A DNA stretch of 40,408 nt, taken from the IMG/VR virus record IMGVR_UViG_3300025086_000079, positions 1 through 40,408 of that record. The stretch is one strand, 5' to 3'. Shown here one piece after another: positions 1 through 8,963 of this stretch (positions are counted from its first letter, which is position 1; the number at the start of each line of letters is the position of its first letter). The notes below the pieces were generated by a model, which saw only the letters and a program-made list of their open reading frames with translations, was not told the DNA's origin and ran no database searches. The stretch is from a virus. The translations under genes and the position numbers were made by a program.

Positions 1-3000
1 CTATGTACTTACATCCTGAAAAAGGGTTGAACGAAGAAGTAATACTCCATGAAGCTACCCACAAAGGGACAGTAGCTAAAGTAAACATCTATGAAAACCA
101 AGACCCAACTAATGAGGGCTTGACTAACAAAGAAGTCGAATCCTTGGACAAACTAAAAAGTCTAATGGAAAAAGCTGAAGCACGGTATAAAGCTAAGGAT
201 AAAGCGGGCACCTTAACAGACACTGACAGAAACTTGTTTAATGCCGGTGCATTCAATGACTTAAATGAATTCATAGCTTACGCAAGAACTAACGAAGCCA
301 TGCAACAGTTCCTTAACGGGGAGCCCAGTAGGGATGGTAAGACCACATTGTTTGGTGAATTCGTAGAGCTGTTGCGCCAACTGTTTAACATACCCTCTTC
401 CCAAAAAGCAGCCTTTATGGAACTCATTAAGGCAAGTGATGCTTTGTTTGTACCCGAAACAGCTGCCAATGCTGGACAAGTATTAGCTGCCAAAAAAATT
501 AGTGACAAGAAAGAGTTCCGTGTCAAAAAAATAGTAGAAGCTATTCGCGATAATATTGGTGGGGCGCGAGGCACCTTGTCCAATATGGGTAAGTTGATGA
601 TGGAAACTAGGGATGGTGAACAGGCTATCAAAAGTTTACGGGAAGCGCTTGGTCGTATGAGTGATTCGGCAGTTGTAGCCATATCCAAAGTGCTTACTAC
701 AACTGATATTACTCGGTGGGTGAATGGTAAATTTGACGCAGTAAGAATAAACAAAGTTATTCAAGAGTTTAACAAACAACGTAACATTGCAATGGGTTTA
801 ATTCACAAACGAATTCAACCTTGGGTAGAGTTTACTAAGAATTTTCCTGCGCAAGCCAAAACTCTCGCGGATATAATGCATAGGTCTACTATATTAAATT
901 TAGATATGGCCGAACATGCCACTGTTGAAGAAGCCATTGCTAATGATGAAGTATTGAATGGGAAGCCCAGTGTAGAAAATCCTGATACACGGGTAGGAGG
1001 GTTGTATGAAGCAGCCGAAAACCCCGACTTATCAGATAGTCAACGAGCACAAATAGATGATGAAATAACACAACGAATTGCTGATATTGAAGCCATGTAC
1101 AGGTTGTGGGACGAAGTGGGTCAAGTAGACAATGGGAAAGCCCATGAAATATATGTTATGGCTAGAGATGCCTATAAAGAAACTTTTCTTAAATACCAAG
1201 AATTATTAATTGAGCATATCAACAACACAACGCAAGACCTAGCACTCCAAGACAAACTCATCAACATGATTACTTTGCAATACCAAAATGCTAAACAATT
1301 AAAAGTATATTTCCCTCTTATGCGTTATGGAAATTTTTGGATTAGGGTGGGTAAGGGTCCAGAAATGGAATTTTATATGCGGGAAACTGCTGCCGAAAGA
1401 GATGAGCTTCTAAATCAAATTGTAGGGGATAGAGACAAAGATGAGTTGATAGGTTCTGGAGAAATAAACATTGGTAACAAATTGCAAGACGGTCAAAAAG
1501 AATTGATGGGCAGCACTGAAGAGTTAAAAGAATTATTTGACTTGCTTGACACTGTGGGCAACTCTCCCCAAGACCGAGCCCAATTAAAAGATAGCATATA
1601 TCAGTTGTATCTAAGGACATTGCCGCCAGGTGCATTACGCCGCAAATTTTTAAACAGGCAAGGTTATACCGGATACAGTGAAGATGCCCTACGTAACTTT
1701 ATAAGTTCGCAGTCTAGTTCTGCTAACCAACTAGCACGGTTTGAATTTATTGCTCCACTTGAAGTTGCCATCGAAGGGGCAAAAGCCAGTGTGGATAGCA
1801 TGACTCCTAGTGAAGGTAAGCTAAAGTATGAAGCTCTTTTTAATGAATTGTCTTCTAGGGCTAGAGCAGAAATCAACCCTGTTATACCTGAAGGTTTTGA
1901 CTTTGGTAAACTCGCCGGTCTGGGTAACCAAGTGGCGTTTGTGTACATGTTGACCTCCCCCAAGTCTGCTCTTATCCAATTTACCCAAGTACCCATAGTG
2001 GGCATACCCACGTTAGTAGCTAGAGGGTACGGTAAGAAAAATGTAATGCGAGTTCTAGGGGGTTACTTAGCTGTTATAAATCGCTTTGGTAAAGACAGCC
2101 CATTGGTTGGTAAAGGTATGTTTGATGATGACGTATCTATCGTTAGTTCCAAATATATCGAAGACCACCCTAACAAAGATCAATTAAAAGCTGGATTTGA
2201 AAGAGCCAGAGATTTAGGCATTCTTAATTTAACTTACAGTGCTGATATAAGTGCTCGAAAAAAATCAGACAGTGATCAGTTCGACAACCTAGGTAAAAAA
2301 AGTTGGCGTGGTTTTGTAGACATGATGGGGTTTCTTTTCCACCATAGTGAACGGTTGTCCCGTGAGATAATGTTTATGTCTGCATTGGAACTAGAGTTAG
2401 ACAGACTCGCACAAACCAACCCTAACCTGAGTCCAGAAGCTGCTCTCAGTGCTGCCACAGAAAAAGCTGTAGAAATTACTTACGAAACTTTATTTAACTA
2501 TACGTTGTATGAAAAGCCCCCAGTAATGAAACACCCTGTAGGTAAAATAGCTACTCAGTTTTTAACGTACCCGTTACAAATGACTTCGTTTTTAGTTCGT
2601 AATTTCTTTGGCACAATATGGCCCACTATTCCCAAGGAAGAAAAGAAAGCTGCTGCCACAAAACTTTTTGGCACCATAGGAATGACTACTTTGTTTGCGG
2701 GTTTAGTAGGTGTGCCTGGGTATACAGCCATGATGGGGATGGCCGAAGGGATACGGGAAGCTCTGAGGCCCGACATGGACGATGAAGATGCTGATATATG
2801 GTATGACGAGAACGATGAAGGTAATCCGCTAGGCAAAAGGAATTTAGACTTGTGGTTTAGAGAATGGTGGATACCCACCATGTTTGGTCCTAATAGTGAC
2901 TTGGCTAGTGTGCTTGGGTTGTCACCAGAAACTGCACAAGGGGTAGCAAGAGGGGTAGAAATGGGCCCCTTATCTGCACTAACAGATTGGAATGTCGGCT

Positions 3001-3668
3001 CCTCCGTAACGCTAGATCATTTGTGGTTCCAAGATAGAGTGCCCTCAGATGATATGAAAGGAGCTTTTACACAATTTTTATTTGATACTTTTGGTGGTCC
3101 TTTAGGGGCTATGGGAGCACAAATAGCGGATGGTATACAGGATGTTAACGAGGGCAATTTTGATAGGGGCTTAGAAAAGTTTGCCCCTGCATTTTTCCGT
3201 GGACCCATGAAAGCTTTTCGAGTATCTCAAGAAGGCAGTGTAACATCCGGGCAACGTGCGCCTATCCTAGATGCAGAGTGGTACACCACGGGTAAGTTGC
3301 TTGGGCAAGCCTTAAATTTCCAACCTACTACAGAGGCTGAAATACAAAAAGCTAATTTTCTAGCCAAACGAATGACAATTGAAATACAACGGGAACGAAC
3401 TAAAGTACTCAACGAAGTTAATTTAGCTTTCGCCAAAGACATGGAGAATTCAACTGCTCGTACACGAGCTAACATTGAGGAAGCTCTAGATGCGGTAGAG
3501 GAATACAACTACCGCAATGCGTTCTACCCCATATCTGGGAACAGTGTAAACCAATCTATAACAGGACGAGCAACTACTAGGGCCGAAGGGGATCAAGGCT
3601 TAGTTGTACCTCAAACGCAGTTAGCTCCGTTCGCTTCTGATTTAGTTAGGCGCAGTAGAGTTAATTAA
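1..3668 (+). CDS. Giant virion protein with N-terminal zincin motif (5' partial)
   Basis: The frame is open at the window edge, so the true start is upstream; the first Met is probably internal. At least 1221 residues are present. A zincin-type H-E-A-T-H motif lies at residues 16-20, with a possible third ligand Glu in NEFIAYAR near residue 89, suggesting a metallopeptidase-like domain. A middle segment (about residues 430-470, KVYFPLMRYGNFWIRVG) resembles the large polyvalent proteins of phages. A hydrophobic, Gly-rich stretch near residues 888-915 could insert into a membrane. The size, and a position next to the tail genes if the genome is circular, suggest an internal virion protein ejected into the host. 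No lytic transglycosylase or polymerase motif is visible. It ends convergently with the leftward genes, sharing a 4-base TTAA overlap. The function is inferred, not shown. Confidence 0.7.
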   Translation, partial: MYLHPEKGLNEEVILHEATHKGTVAKVNIYENQDPTNEGLTNKEVESLDKLKSLMEKAEARYKAKDKAGTLTDTDRNLFNAGAFNDLNEFIAYARTNEAMQQFLNGEPSRDGKTTLFGEFVELLRQLFNIPSSQKAAFMELIKASDALFVPETAANAGQVLAAKKISDKKEFRVKKIVEAIRDNIGGARGTLSNMGKLMMETRDGEQAIKSLREALGRMSDSAVVAISKVLTTTDITRWVNGKFDAVRINKVIQEFNKQRNIAMGLIHKRIQPWVEFTKNFPAQAKTLADIMHRSTILNLDMAEHATVEEAIANDEVLNGKPSVENPDTRVGGLYEAAENPDLSDSQRAQIDDEITQRIADIEAMYRLWDEVGQVDNGKAHEIYVMARDAYKETFLKYQELLIEHINNTTQDLALQDKLINMITLQYQNAKQLKVYFPLMRYGNFWIRVGKGPEMEFYMRETAAERDELLNQIVGDRDKDELIGSGEINIGNKLQDGQKELMGSTEELKELFDLLDTVGNSPQDRAQLKDSIYQLYLRTLPPGALRRKFLNRQGYTGYSEDALRNFISSQSSSANQLARFEFIAPLEVAIEGAKASVDSMTPSEGKLKYEALFNELSSRARAEINPVIPEGFDFGKLAGLGNQVAFVYMLTSPKSALIQFTQVPIVGIPTLVARGYGKKNVMRVLGGYLAVINRFGKDSPLVGKGMFDDDVSIVSSKYIEDHPNKDQLKAGFERARDLGILNLTYSADISARKKSDSDQFDNLGKKSWRGFVDMMGFLFHHSERLSREIMFMSALELELDRLAQTNPNLSPEAALSAATEKAVEITYETLFNYTLYEKPPVMKHPVGKIATQFLTYPLQMTSFLVRNFFGTIWPTIPKEEKKAAATKLFGTIGMTTLFAGLVGVPGYTAMMGMAEGIREALRPDMDDEDADIWYDENDEGNPLGKRNLDLWFREWWIPTMFGPNSDLASVLGLSPETAQGVARGVEMGPLSALTDWNVGSSVTLDHLWFQDRVPSDDMKGAFTQFLFDTFGGPLGAMGAQIADGIQDVNEGNFDRGLEKFAPAFFRGPMKAFRVSQEGSVTSGQRAPILDAEWYTTGKLLGQALNFQPTTEAEIQKANFLAKRMTIEIQRERTKVLNEVNLAFAKDMENSTARTRANIEEALDAVEEYNYRNAFYPISGNSVNQSITGRATTRAEGDQGLVVPQTQLAPFASDLVRRSRVN

Positions 3669-3859
3669 ACTCTCCAGAAACGTATACCCCTAATGTTGTC
3701 TTCGATAACTACTTTAGTAATTATTTTAAATTTAAGTCTTTTAGTTGTTTTCATTATTTCTTGTTTTGCTAAAGATGGATTTAAACACGGAACAAATATA
3801 GAGTAGCCACGCTTAAATGCCTTCCAATTTACCTCGTAATTAACTTGCTCTACTACCAT
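3665..3859 (-). CDS. Small basic conserved phage protein
   Basis: This 64-residue Lys/Arg-rich protein has alternating hydrophobic and basic segments (KRLKFKIITKVV, then IRGIRFWRV). I favour the ATG at 3859 because an AGAGGA sequence sits about seven bases upstream; a GTG one codon earlier is possible. The start lies inside the last codons of the primase-helicase gene, which implies translational coupling at the end of the leftward operon. The pattern resembles short proteins seen next to replication genes in other phages. No function can be assigned; nucleic acid binding is a guess from charge. Confidence 0.65.
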   Translation of the reverse strand: MVVEQVNYEVNWKAFKRGYSIFVPCLNPSLAKQEIMKTTKRLKFKIITKVVIEDNIRGIRFWRV

Positions 3860-6731
3860 CACTTTCCTCTGTGTCTGAAACAGCTACCGTAAACTGCTCA
3901 ATGTCGAAGTTAAAATCAGGATGGGAAGCATCGAATATAAGTGCGTGAACTCCTGGGGAAACAACTTTCATACCTTTGGACATTCTTTTTACAGACGTGC
4001 CTAAGAAAATACCTTGTTGCTTAAGCTTGGCTAAAGTGTCTTTATAGTTAACCTGTAAGTCTACGCAATCATTTTTAAAAGGTTTAGCAGTAATAAATAA
4101 TCTTTTAGTGTCAGGTTCAAAACGATTAATCAATGAGCCTCTAGGGTCTTTGGTTGGCAGCAACGGCATGTGGGTACGTTTATCAGCAGCGTCCTCTACA
4201 ACTAAAGTGTTATCAATGTGACGCAAAACAAAATCTCCAACCACTTGCACGGCGTTGAACGTAGGAGGCGTGGTATCATTGCGAAGCTCATGCAACATGC
4301 TAGTAGCCCAAGCGTAAAGCCGATTCATATCCCAATCTATAAGACCTAACCGTCTAGCAATCAAGCCGCCCGCTATGTTGCAAGAAAGTATGGCTGACCA
4401 AAAACGTTCTCGCTGGGTAAGTTTTAACTCAGTATCAATCTTCCTCTGAATTGCCAACAGCCCTTTAACTATGTCATCAAGGTTTTCTATTAGGTGTTGC
4501 GCATAAATCGGCCCCGCGTGACCGTAATTATTTAAAAGTTGATGGTCGAATAACTCTTTAGCAATATCAGTAGGGATAATTTCAGAGGGTGTGTAATCTA
4601 TCTTGTACTCCAGCAACCGCATTATCTCACCATCAGCGTCCGTTTTATAAGATGCAAGTTTTTCATAAAAGGAAGAATTAGAACTACACAAAGACATATT
4701 CGACCAGTGAGTATAGTTGGCTCGCAGTTCATTAGTTTGTGATTTTACTCGGTGTTTACCGCGTCCTTGAGACATACTGTACGCCAGAACAGAAAAATCT
4801 TTTGCGGGAGTGTTAGTCATCTCATCTACTGTAAAACATAAGTTATTCATCATGCCAAGCTGCATAAGTTTAGCATTAAGAGTGTCAGCAAAATTAGCAC
4901 TCAGGGCTTTAGGATGGCCCATAACACTGTTTACCATGTACAGTATTGTAGATTTTCCGGTACCCGAACTAGGGTGGATTAAATTAAGTATCGCTCCGCT
5001 CTGCCCTACAAACTTAAACAGAGGAGAACCAAAGGCTGTCAACGCAGCAAACGCATGGGGCTCTAACCCTGGCCTACCATAGAGATTAAAAACTTCTTTC
5101 CACTTTTCTAAAGTACCCTTGGGCACCATATGTTTTGCTATATCTTCGGTAAGTGCAGCGGGTGGGCTATGGTACTCCCCATCCGCAGAGTATTCCTTAT
5201 CTCCTACAATAAATTTGCTGTCACCATCTGCCCAACCAAACTGTGTTCTCATCTTCTCTGCCCTCTCCTCATCTTGCCGTTCTGTAATTGAAAGAATTAT
5301 GTACAAATGTAAAAGATCAAATTTCTTACTGCCTGAAATTAAAACTCCATAGGAAGCTAAAGCTTTACGCAATTCTGCCTTTTCGGAAACGTGTACGTTA
5401 GGAATGTTAAATTCTTTTACCCCGTCTTTAGGTAAATGAAGCCTGAACACTACGACATCCCCTAAATTTGGATCTTCCATACGCTTAACCACGTACAAAT
5501 CATTTTTGTAAACTAATGTAGGCTCCGCATCAGAATCTTCAACGCCATCACTATGGTATATACCGTTGGCCTTGCCTCGGAAAAAAGGAAACGGGTAGCT
5601 TGGTGGGGTAAATAAAAGAGGGGGCCCCGCCGAACCGTTGCTCAGTGGGTCTTTTATAAAATCATCGGTAGAAGCAGCGGCAACCCCCTTGCCTAATTTA
5701 ATTGGACCAGTAATCAACCCTTGATGAGGACAACCTTCACAGCCACCAGGGTTGTTCCGTTCAAATTGCTCACACCCATGTGGCCCTTCCGAGTTTTTAG
5801 CTTTTGCATCAGCCGAAGCAAAAGAATATTCAGGGTGTCGCTCAGACATTTTTATAATGGCACTTTCTCGGTCATCGCATTTATTAGCTACGGACAAGGC
5901 ATCGAACCACCTAGGTTCAACAAGGGTTTCTTGGTTAAGGTAGCAATCTAACAGTTGTGCACACCCATCGCCCTTAGCACTACGTTGCATTATCTTCGTA
6001 AACTTAGTTGTAGTGTTGCCGTTATTTGCAGTAGCTAGGTACTCCCCTAATTTAGAAACTCTTTTAAGAGGACTCTCCTTTACACCAAGTAAAGCAGCAA
6101 ATTCCCCAAGGGGTAATTGTTTAGCTTCAAGGGGTTCTCCCAGTGGTTGTACTAACGCAGGTTGTTCCCCTTTAAAATTGTAAGTACCAGGTATACGCAA
6201 AATGCGTGCAACCTCAAAGACAGCGTTGTCTACGTAAAACTTATGAGTTACACAGAGTTCACGTAGCCTCTCAGCAACAGGCTCCCATTGTTCTCGGCTC
6301 ACTTCTTCAGTCAACGCCCAATAAACGTGAAGCCCCCTGCCTGAATCTACAACGATAGGAAGGGGTAAACCAATTAGAGTGCAAAAAGCTTTGAGGGCTC
6401 TAGCTGCGGTAGGTTGGTCAAGGTATCCATCAGGTATTCCAGTAGTAAGATTAGGCTTGGCTTTCTCTTCCCCGCAATCAATATCTAACCAAAAAGATTT
6501 AACAGCACGTACATTGTCTTTTTTACGGTTCGTTTCGGTGGCATATTTGCTCACTGCAAAAAACACATTTCTTTTTTCTGTTACATATTGCGCTGTAAGA
6601 GCATCAACTTCTTTTCGAGTAGCTACAAGCTGTTGCCTAACGTCATCTTTACCTTCTACCTTCTTGATACCTAAAATACAAAACCAACCTTCATCAGGTT
6701 GAACAGTATTTAAAAGATCAAATTCAGTCAT
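3840..6731 (-). CDS. Primase-polymerase / SF3-like helicase fusion
   Basis: This 963-residue protein joins an archaeo-eukaryotic-type primase to a helicase. The primase part shows the metal-binding D83-x-D85 in WLDIDCG, the SGRGLHVYW motif with His135, and D168 followed by RILRIPGTYNF, the usual AEP motif order. A Cys group (C320, C331, C334) may bind zinc. The C-terminal half has a Walker A motif, HPSSGTGKST at 586-595, and a Walker B Asp-Glu at 636-637, as in phage D5/DUF927-like helicases. It would lay primers and unwind DNA for the family A polymerase encoded further upstream in the same leftward block. No Shine-Dalgarno sequence precedes the ATG; a GC hairpin lies there instead. The domain calls are confident; whether the primase also copies DNA is unknown. 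Confidence 0.9.
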   Translation of the reverse strand: MTEFDLLNTVQPDEGWFCILGIKKVEGKDDVRQQLVATRKEVDALTAQYVTEKRNVFFAVSKYATETNRKKDNVRAVKSFWLDIDCGEEKAKPNLTTGIPDGYLDQPTAARALKAFCTLIGLPLPIVVDSGRGLHVYWALTEEVSREQWEPVAERLRELCVTHKFYVDNAVFEVARILRIPGTYNFKGEQPALVQPLGEPLEAKQLPLGEFAALLGVKESPLKRVSKLGEYLATANNGNTTTKFTKIMQRSAKGDGCAQLLDCYLNQETLVEPRWFDALSVANKCDDRESAIIKMSERHPEYSFASADAKAKNSEGPHGCEQFERNNPGGCEGCPHQGLITGPIKLGKGVAAASTDDFIKDPLSNGSAGPPLLFTPPSYPFPFFRGKANGIYHSDGVEDSDAEPTLVYKNDLYVVKRMEDPNLGDVVVFRLHLPKDGVKEFNIPNVHVSEKAELRKALASYGVLISGSKKFDLLHLYIILSITERQDEERAEKMRTQFGWADGDSKFIVGDKEYSADGEYHSPPAALTEDIAKHMVPKGTLEKWKEVFNLYGRPGLEPHAFAALTAFGSPLFKFVGQSGAILNLIHPSSGTGKSTILYMVNSVMGHPKALSANFADTLNAKLMQLGMMNNLCFTVDEMTNTPAKDFSVLAYSMSQGRGKHRVKSQTNELRANYTHWSNMSLCSSNSSFYEKLASYKTDADGEIMRLLEYKIDYTPSEIIPTDIAKELFDHQLLNNYGHAGPIYAQHLIENLDDIVKGLLAIQRKIDTELKLTQRERFWSAILSCNIAGGLIARRLGLIDWDMNRLYAWATSMLHELRNDTTPPTFNAVQVVGDFVLRHIDNTLVVEDAADKRTHMPLLPTKDPRGSLINRFEPDTKRLFITAKPFKNDCVDLQVNYKDTLAKLKQQGIFLGTSVKRMSKGMKVVSPGVHALIFDASHPDFNFDIEQFTVAVSDTEESDGSRAS

Positions 6732-6743
6732 TTACTTTTTTTA

Positions 6744-6759
6744 GGGGGACTGCTCCCCC
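6744..6759 (-). promoter_or_regulatory. GC hairpin just upstream of the primase-helicase start
   Basis: GGGGGA and TCCCCC can pair in a six-base stem with a four-base loop, 12 bases before the ATG at 6731. On the leftward transcript it is followed by UAAAAAAAG and the start codon, with no U-run, so it does not look like an intrinsic terminator for that strand. It occupies the place of a ribosome binding site and may tune translation or mRNA processing. Confidence 0.5.
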
Positions 6760-6787
6760 CAAGTTACCTCGATTCATTTTTATACTT

Positions 6788-7027
6788 TTATGTATTAGGC
6801 TTAAAGGAGTCTAAATATTCTTGGACTTTATCCGACACTGTATGATGAGGTTCACAAACACCCTCAAACCAGTTGTATAAAGTTTGCCTACTAACACCCA
6901 AATGGATAGACACTTGCGCTATAGGCAGATCATGCTTTATGCACAACTTGCCTAAGCGAACACCAAGAGATCTTTTGTTAGCTTTCTTATTTAGTTCTAT
7001 GAGCCGTATGCTGTACCCGTAGCTCAT
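6788..7027 (-). CDS. Small helix-turn-helix DNA-binding protein
   Basis: This 79-residue basic protein carries a HTH segment around residues 35-58 (PIAQVSIHLGVSRQTLYNWF), typical of Cro/CI- and transposase-type HTH folds. It follows the SSB-type gene by three bases and precedes the primase-helicase, so it is made with the replication proteins. It is the only clear candidate regulator of classic type in the window. The palindromes in the promoter at 8939-8961 are a reasonable candidate operator. It could be a transcription regulator or an origin-binding protein. Confidence 0.8.
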   Translation of the reverse strand: MSYGYSIRLIELNKKANKRSLGVRLGKLCIKHDLPIAQVSIHLGVSRQTLYNWFEGVCEPHHTVSDKVQEYLDSFKPNT

Positions 7028-7030
7028 AGA

Positions 7031-7768
7031 TTACTCATCTGCCCACGCAGAGAGGACATCAGCAATTTCATCTTTGGGCGGCGCTGCCTCTTTCTTAACT
7101 TCCTTCTTAACAGGCTCTGCAATAGGGTCTGCGACCACTGGCTCTTTTTTAGGAGCAGGAATAATGTCGTCAGTAGGGAAAAGTTCAGTGGCAGAAGGCT
7201 CATTAGACCCCGTTAGTTCTGCACTTTGGAACCCATCTTCTACTACCTCAAACGGAGAACGCTCTTGCATTGGTACGTACTTAATTACTTGTACCGCACG
7301 TAAACGTAACGAGACACCCCCACCAGTGGATTTGTCACTAGGTCCGTAAGGGTAGAGGGTTACACTTAAATTGACTGTGCTACCTGTAGTCAATAAAAAA
7401 TCAACAGGGAGTGGGGTGTTTTGTGAATCAAACTGTTTAGGGGGTGTAGTCAGCTCGCTGTTGTACGCCCCTTTCAAACTAGCTTTACCTATGAAAAGGC
7501 CATCTTCATCTTGGTTAAAAGGCAATTCCAACGTGTCTGCCCATTTAGGTGTGCGTCTATCTGAATCTGCAAACGCTTTGCTCATAACTTGATACAACTC
7601 TTTAGCCTGGGCATCACTAGCCTTAAACTGTAAAGCATAACTTGCTTGGTCAGCTAACGGGTCACAAGGGACACTTTTCCCTGCTGTAGTATCGTATCTA
7701 TACGTTCTATTTATTCTCGGATAAAGCGCAGATACGTTTTTAATTACATGGTAAATAGGGTCGGACAT
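7031..7768 (-). CDS. Single-stranded DNA-binding protein (DUF2815/gp2.5-like)
   Basis: This 245-residue protein starts with YHVIKNVSALYPRIN, followed by a beta-rich core consistent with an OB fold. It ends in a low-complexity Pro/Lys/Glu region and an acidic tail (DEIADVLSAWADE), the layout of phage SSBs whose acidic tail contacts replication partners. The position between the Cys-rich protein and the primase-helicase fits. Family membership is judged by pattern, so a structural comparison would be the deciding test. A good ribosome binding site (AGGAG) precedes the ATG. Confidence 0.65.
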   Translation of the reverse strand: MSDPIYHVIKNVSALYPRINRTYRYDTTAGKSVPCDPLADQASYALQFKASDAQAKELYQVMSKAFADSDRRTPKWADTLELPFNQDEDGLFIGKASLKGAYNSELTTPPKQFDSQNTPLPVDFLLTTGSTVNLSVTLYPYGPSDKSTGGGVSLRLRAVQVIKYVPMQERSPFEVVEDGFQSAELTGSNEPSATELFPTDDIIPAPKKEPVVADPIAEPVKKEVKKEAAPPKDEIADVLSAWADE

Positions 7769-7786
7769 TATTTTCTCCTGTAAAAA

Positions 7787-8497
7787 TTAACTAAAAGTAA
7801 ACCCCTGCGTTTCAGCAAAGGGAGATTGTTCAGCTACACTGTAGGCTACAACCTGGGTGTAACGTTTTATATCAGGAAGATCTTGGGCGGTCTTAACCAA
7901 CTGCCATTCTTCCTCGCTTACATTGCGTAAAGGTGTAAATAAAAGTTCTATGGCATTGGAGTTAGGGCTGTAACAAACTTTAGTCACAACATTGTCTGGG
8001 TGTTCTCCATTAGACCGTAAGTAAGAAAGGTAACTTTCAAAAGGATGCACATTGCCTTTGCCCTTCCCAAACAAAGACTTAGCCGGTACATTAAATTGAT
8101 AAACATCCCCAGAGGTATCCCCTTCTATGAGGACGGCAAGGCGGCGCATATACCGGCACGCTCTGCTAGACCCCGCACCAGAACCTTTAATATTGTTTTC
8201 GCAATCTGCACAGTTTGGGTGTTGTGGGTCAGGAGTTTCTTTTTCTGGCTTGTCTCCCATGTTTGACCAACATTTAGGTGAAGCGGCAGGTTTACTAGCG
8301 TCATATTTATCTTTGTAAAAAATACGAGACACGCTTGGTAAGGACCAAGTTACAATAATGTTAACGCTGCTATGGAAAGGTTCCCCCTTCTTCTCGCCGT
8401 TAACGACACGCACAAAAGTACCGTTAGTATTAGTCTGAAGCCTCCTCTTAGTAACTCGGGGAGACTCTGCATCGTTGGGGAACGGACTATTTAGCAT
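7787..8497 (-). CDS. Cys-rich conserved phage protein of the replication operon
   Basis: This 236-residue protein has four spaced cysteines (C76, C96, C99, C114) flanking a Gly/Ser-rich loop and the basic RACRYMRRLAVLI, which suggests a zinc site in a nucleic-acid-binding protein. The second half is beta-rich. It overlaps the upstream gene by 11 bases and is followed by the SSB-type gene, so the three are co-translated. Comparable proteins sit next to SSB genes in other phages, often without a name. A role as an SSB paralogue or recombination mediator is possible but not shown. Confidence 0.6.
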   Translation of the reverse strand: MLNSPFPNDAESPRVTKRRLQTNTNGTFVRVVNGEKKGEPFHSSVNIIVTWSLPSVSRIFYKDKYDASKPAASPKCWSNMGDKPEKETPDPQHPNCADCENNIKGSGAGSSRACRYMRRLAVLIEGDTSGDVYQFNVPAKSLFGKGKGNVHPFESYLSYLRSNGEHPDNVVTKVCYSPNSNAIELLFTPLRNVSEEEWQLVKTAQDLPDIKRYTQVVAYSVAEQSPFAETQGFTFS

Positions 8498-8897
8498 TGG
8501 GTTTTCTAACTTGGATAGTATATGCCTTATCGGAGTTAAGACCCGCCGGTAAACTCTCGGGGTTTTCTTCTAAAAATTCTTGCATAGCTTTACTGTTAAT
8601 CCGCTTCTCCAGTACATGCGCAGCGCCTTTGTCTACAATAAAGTCATACATAGCTGCCCAATCGCTAGTCCAATATTTAGTCCTAACAGTACGGTAAAAA
8701 GTACCAAACTCAGTTACAACAGAAGTAGCGTTATGCTCTTTGCAATGATCCAAAAGTAAATCGGACATCATTTTAAATTGCTCTTTAAGAGAGGCAATCT
8801 CTTCTTTGTGTGCAGCTTCCTTCTCGCGTATGGCTTCTCGGATTTTTATGTAGACTTTGACTAACTCGTCTGGAGTAGGTTTGGTAGGTTCATTCAT
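8487..8897 (-). CDS. Coiled-coil phage protein (Gp157/Gam-like pattern)
   Basis: This 136-residue protein has a charged N-terminal helix (residues about 10-50) followed by a conserved-looking core, TEFGTFYRTVRTKYWTSDW and AMYDFIVDKGAAHVLEKR, and a basic tail ending in QVRKPNAK. It is the first gene after the promoter at 8934-8961. The arrangement resembles phage proteins loosely compared with Gp157 or Gam, which act in DNA repair or nuclease control, but I cannot establish that relation by eye. It overlaps the next gene by 11 bases. Confidence 0.6.
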   Translation of the reverse strand: MNEPTKPTPDELVKVYIKIREAIREKEAAHKEEIASLKEQFKMMSDLLLDHCKEHNATSVVTEFGTFYRTVRTKYWTSDWAAMYDFIVDKGAAHVLEKRINSKAMQEFLEENPESLPAGLNSDKAYTIQVRKPNAK

Positions 8898-8933
8898 CGG
8901 TATATCCCGTTGAGTTTTTAAAAAAGGGAAGTA

Positions 8934-8961
8934 AGGATAACACTGTGTTTGACAAAGTCAA
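8934..8961 (-). promoter_or_regulatory. Leftward promoter with two overlapping operator-like palindromes
   Basis: On the minus strand a TTGACT box (8961-8956) is followed after 16 bases by TATCCT (8939-8934), a fair sigma-70 match. Two perfect inverted repeats cover it: TTGAC-AAA-GTCAA at 8949-8961, over the -35 box, and AACAC-T-GTGTT at 8939-8949, over the spacer. It lies in a 66-base gap between the SNF2 gene and the next leftward gene. It would drive the coiled-coil, Cys-rich, SSB, HTH and primase-helicase genes, and the palindromes would suit a dimeric repressor. Confidence 0.6.
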
Positions 8962-8963
8962 GC

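Noticed and set aside
278-754. Minus-strand frame of 158 codons
   Set aside because: It lies fully antisense to the giant virion gene, has no ribosome binding site and no recognisable content.
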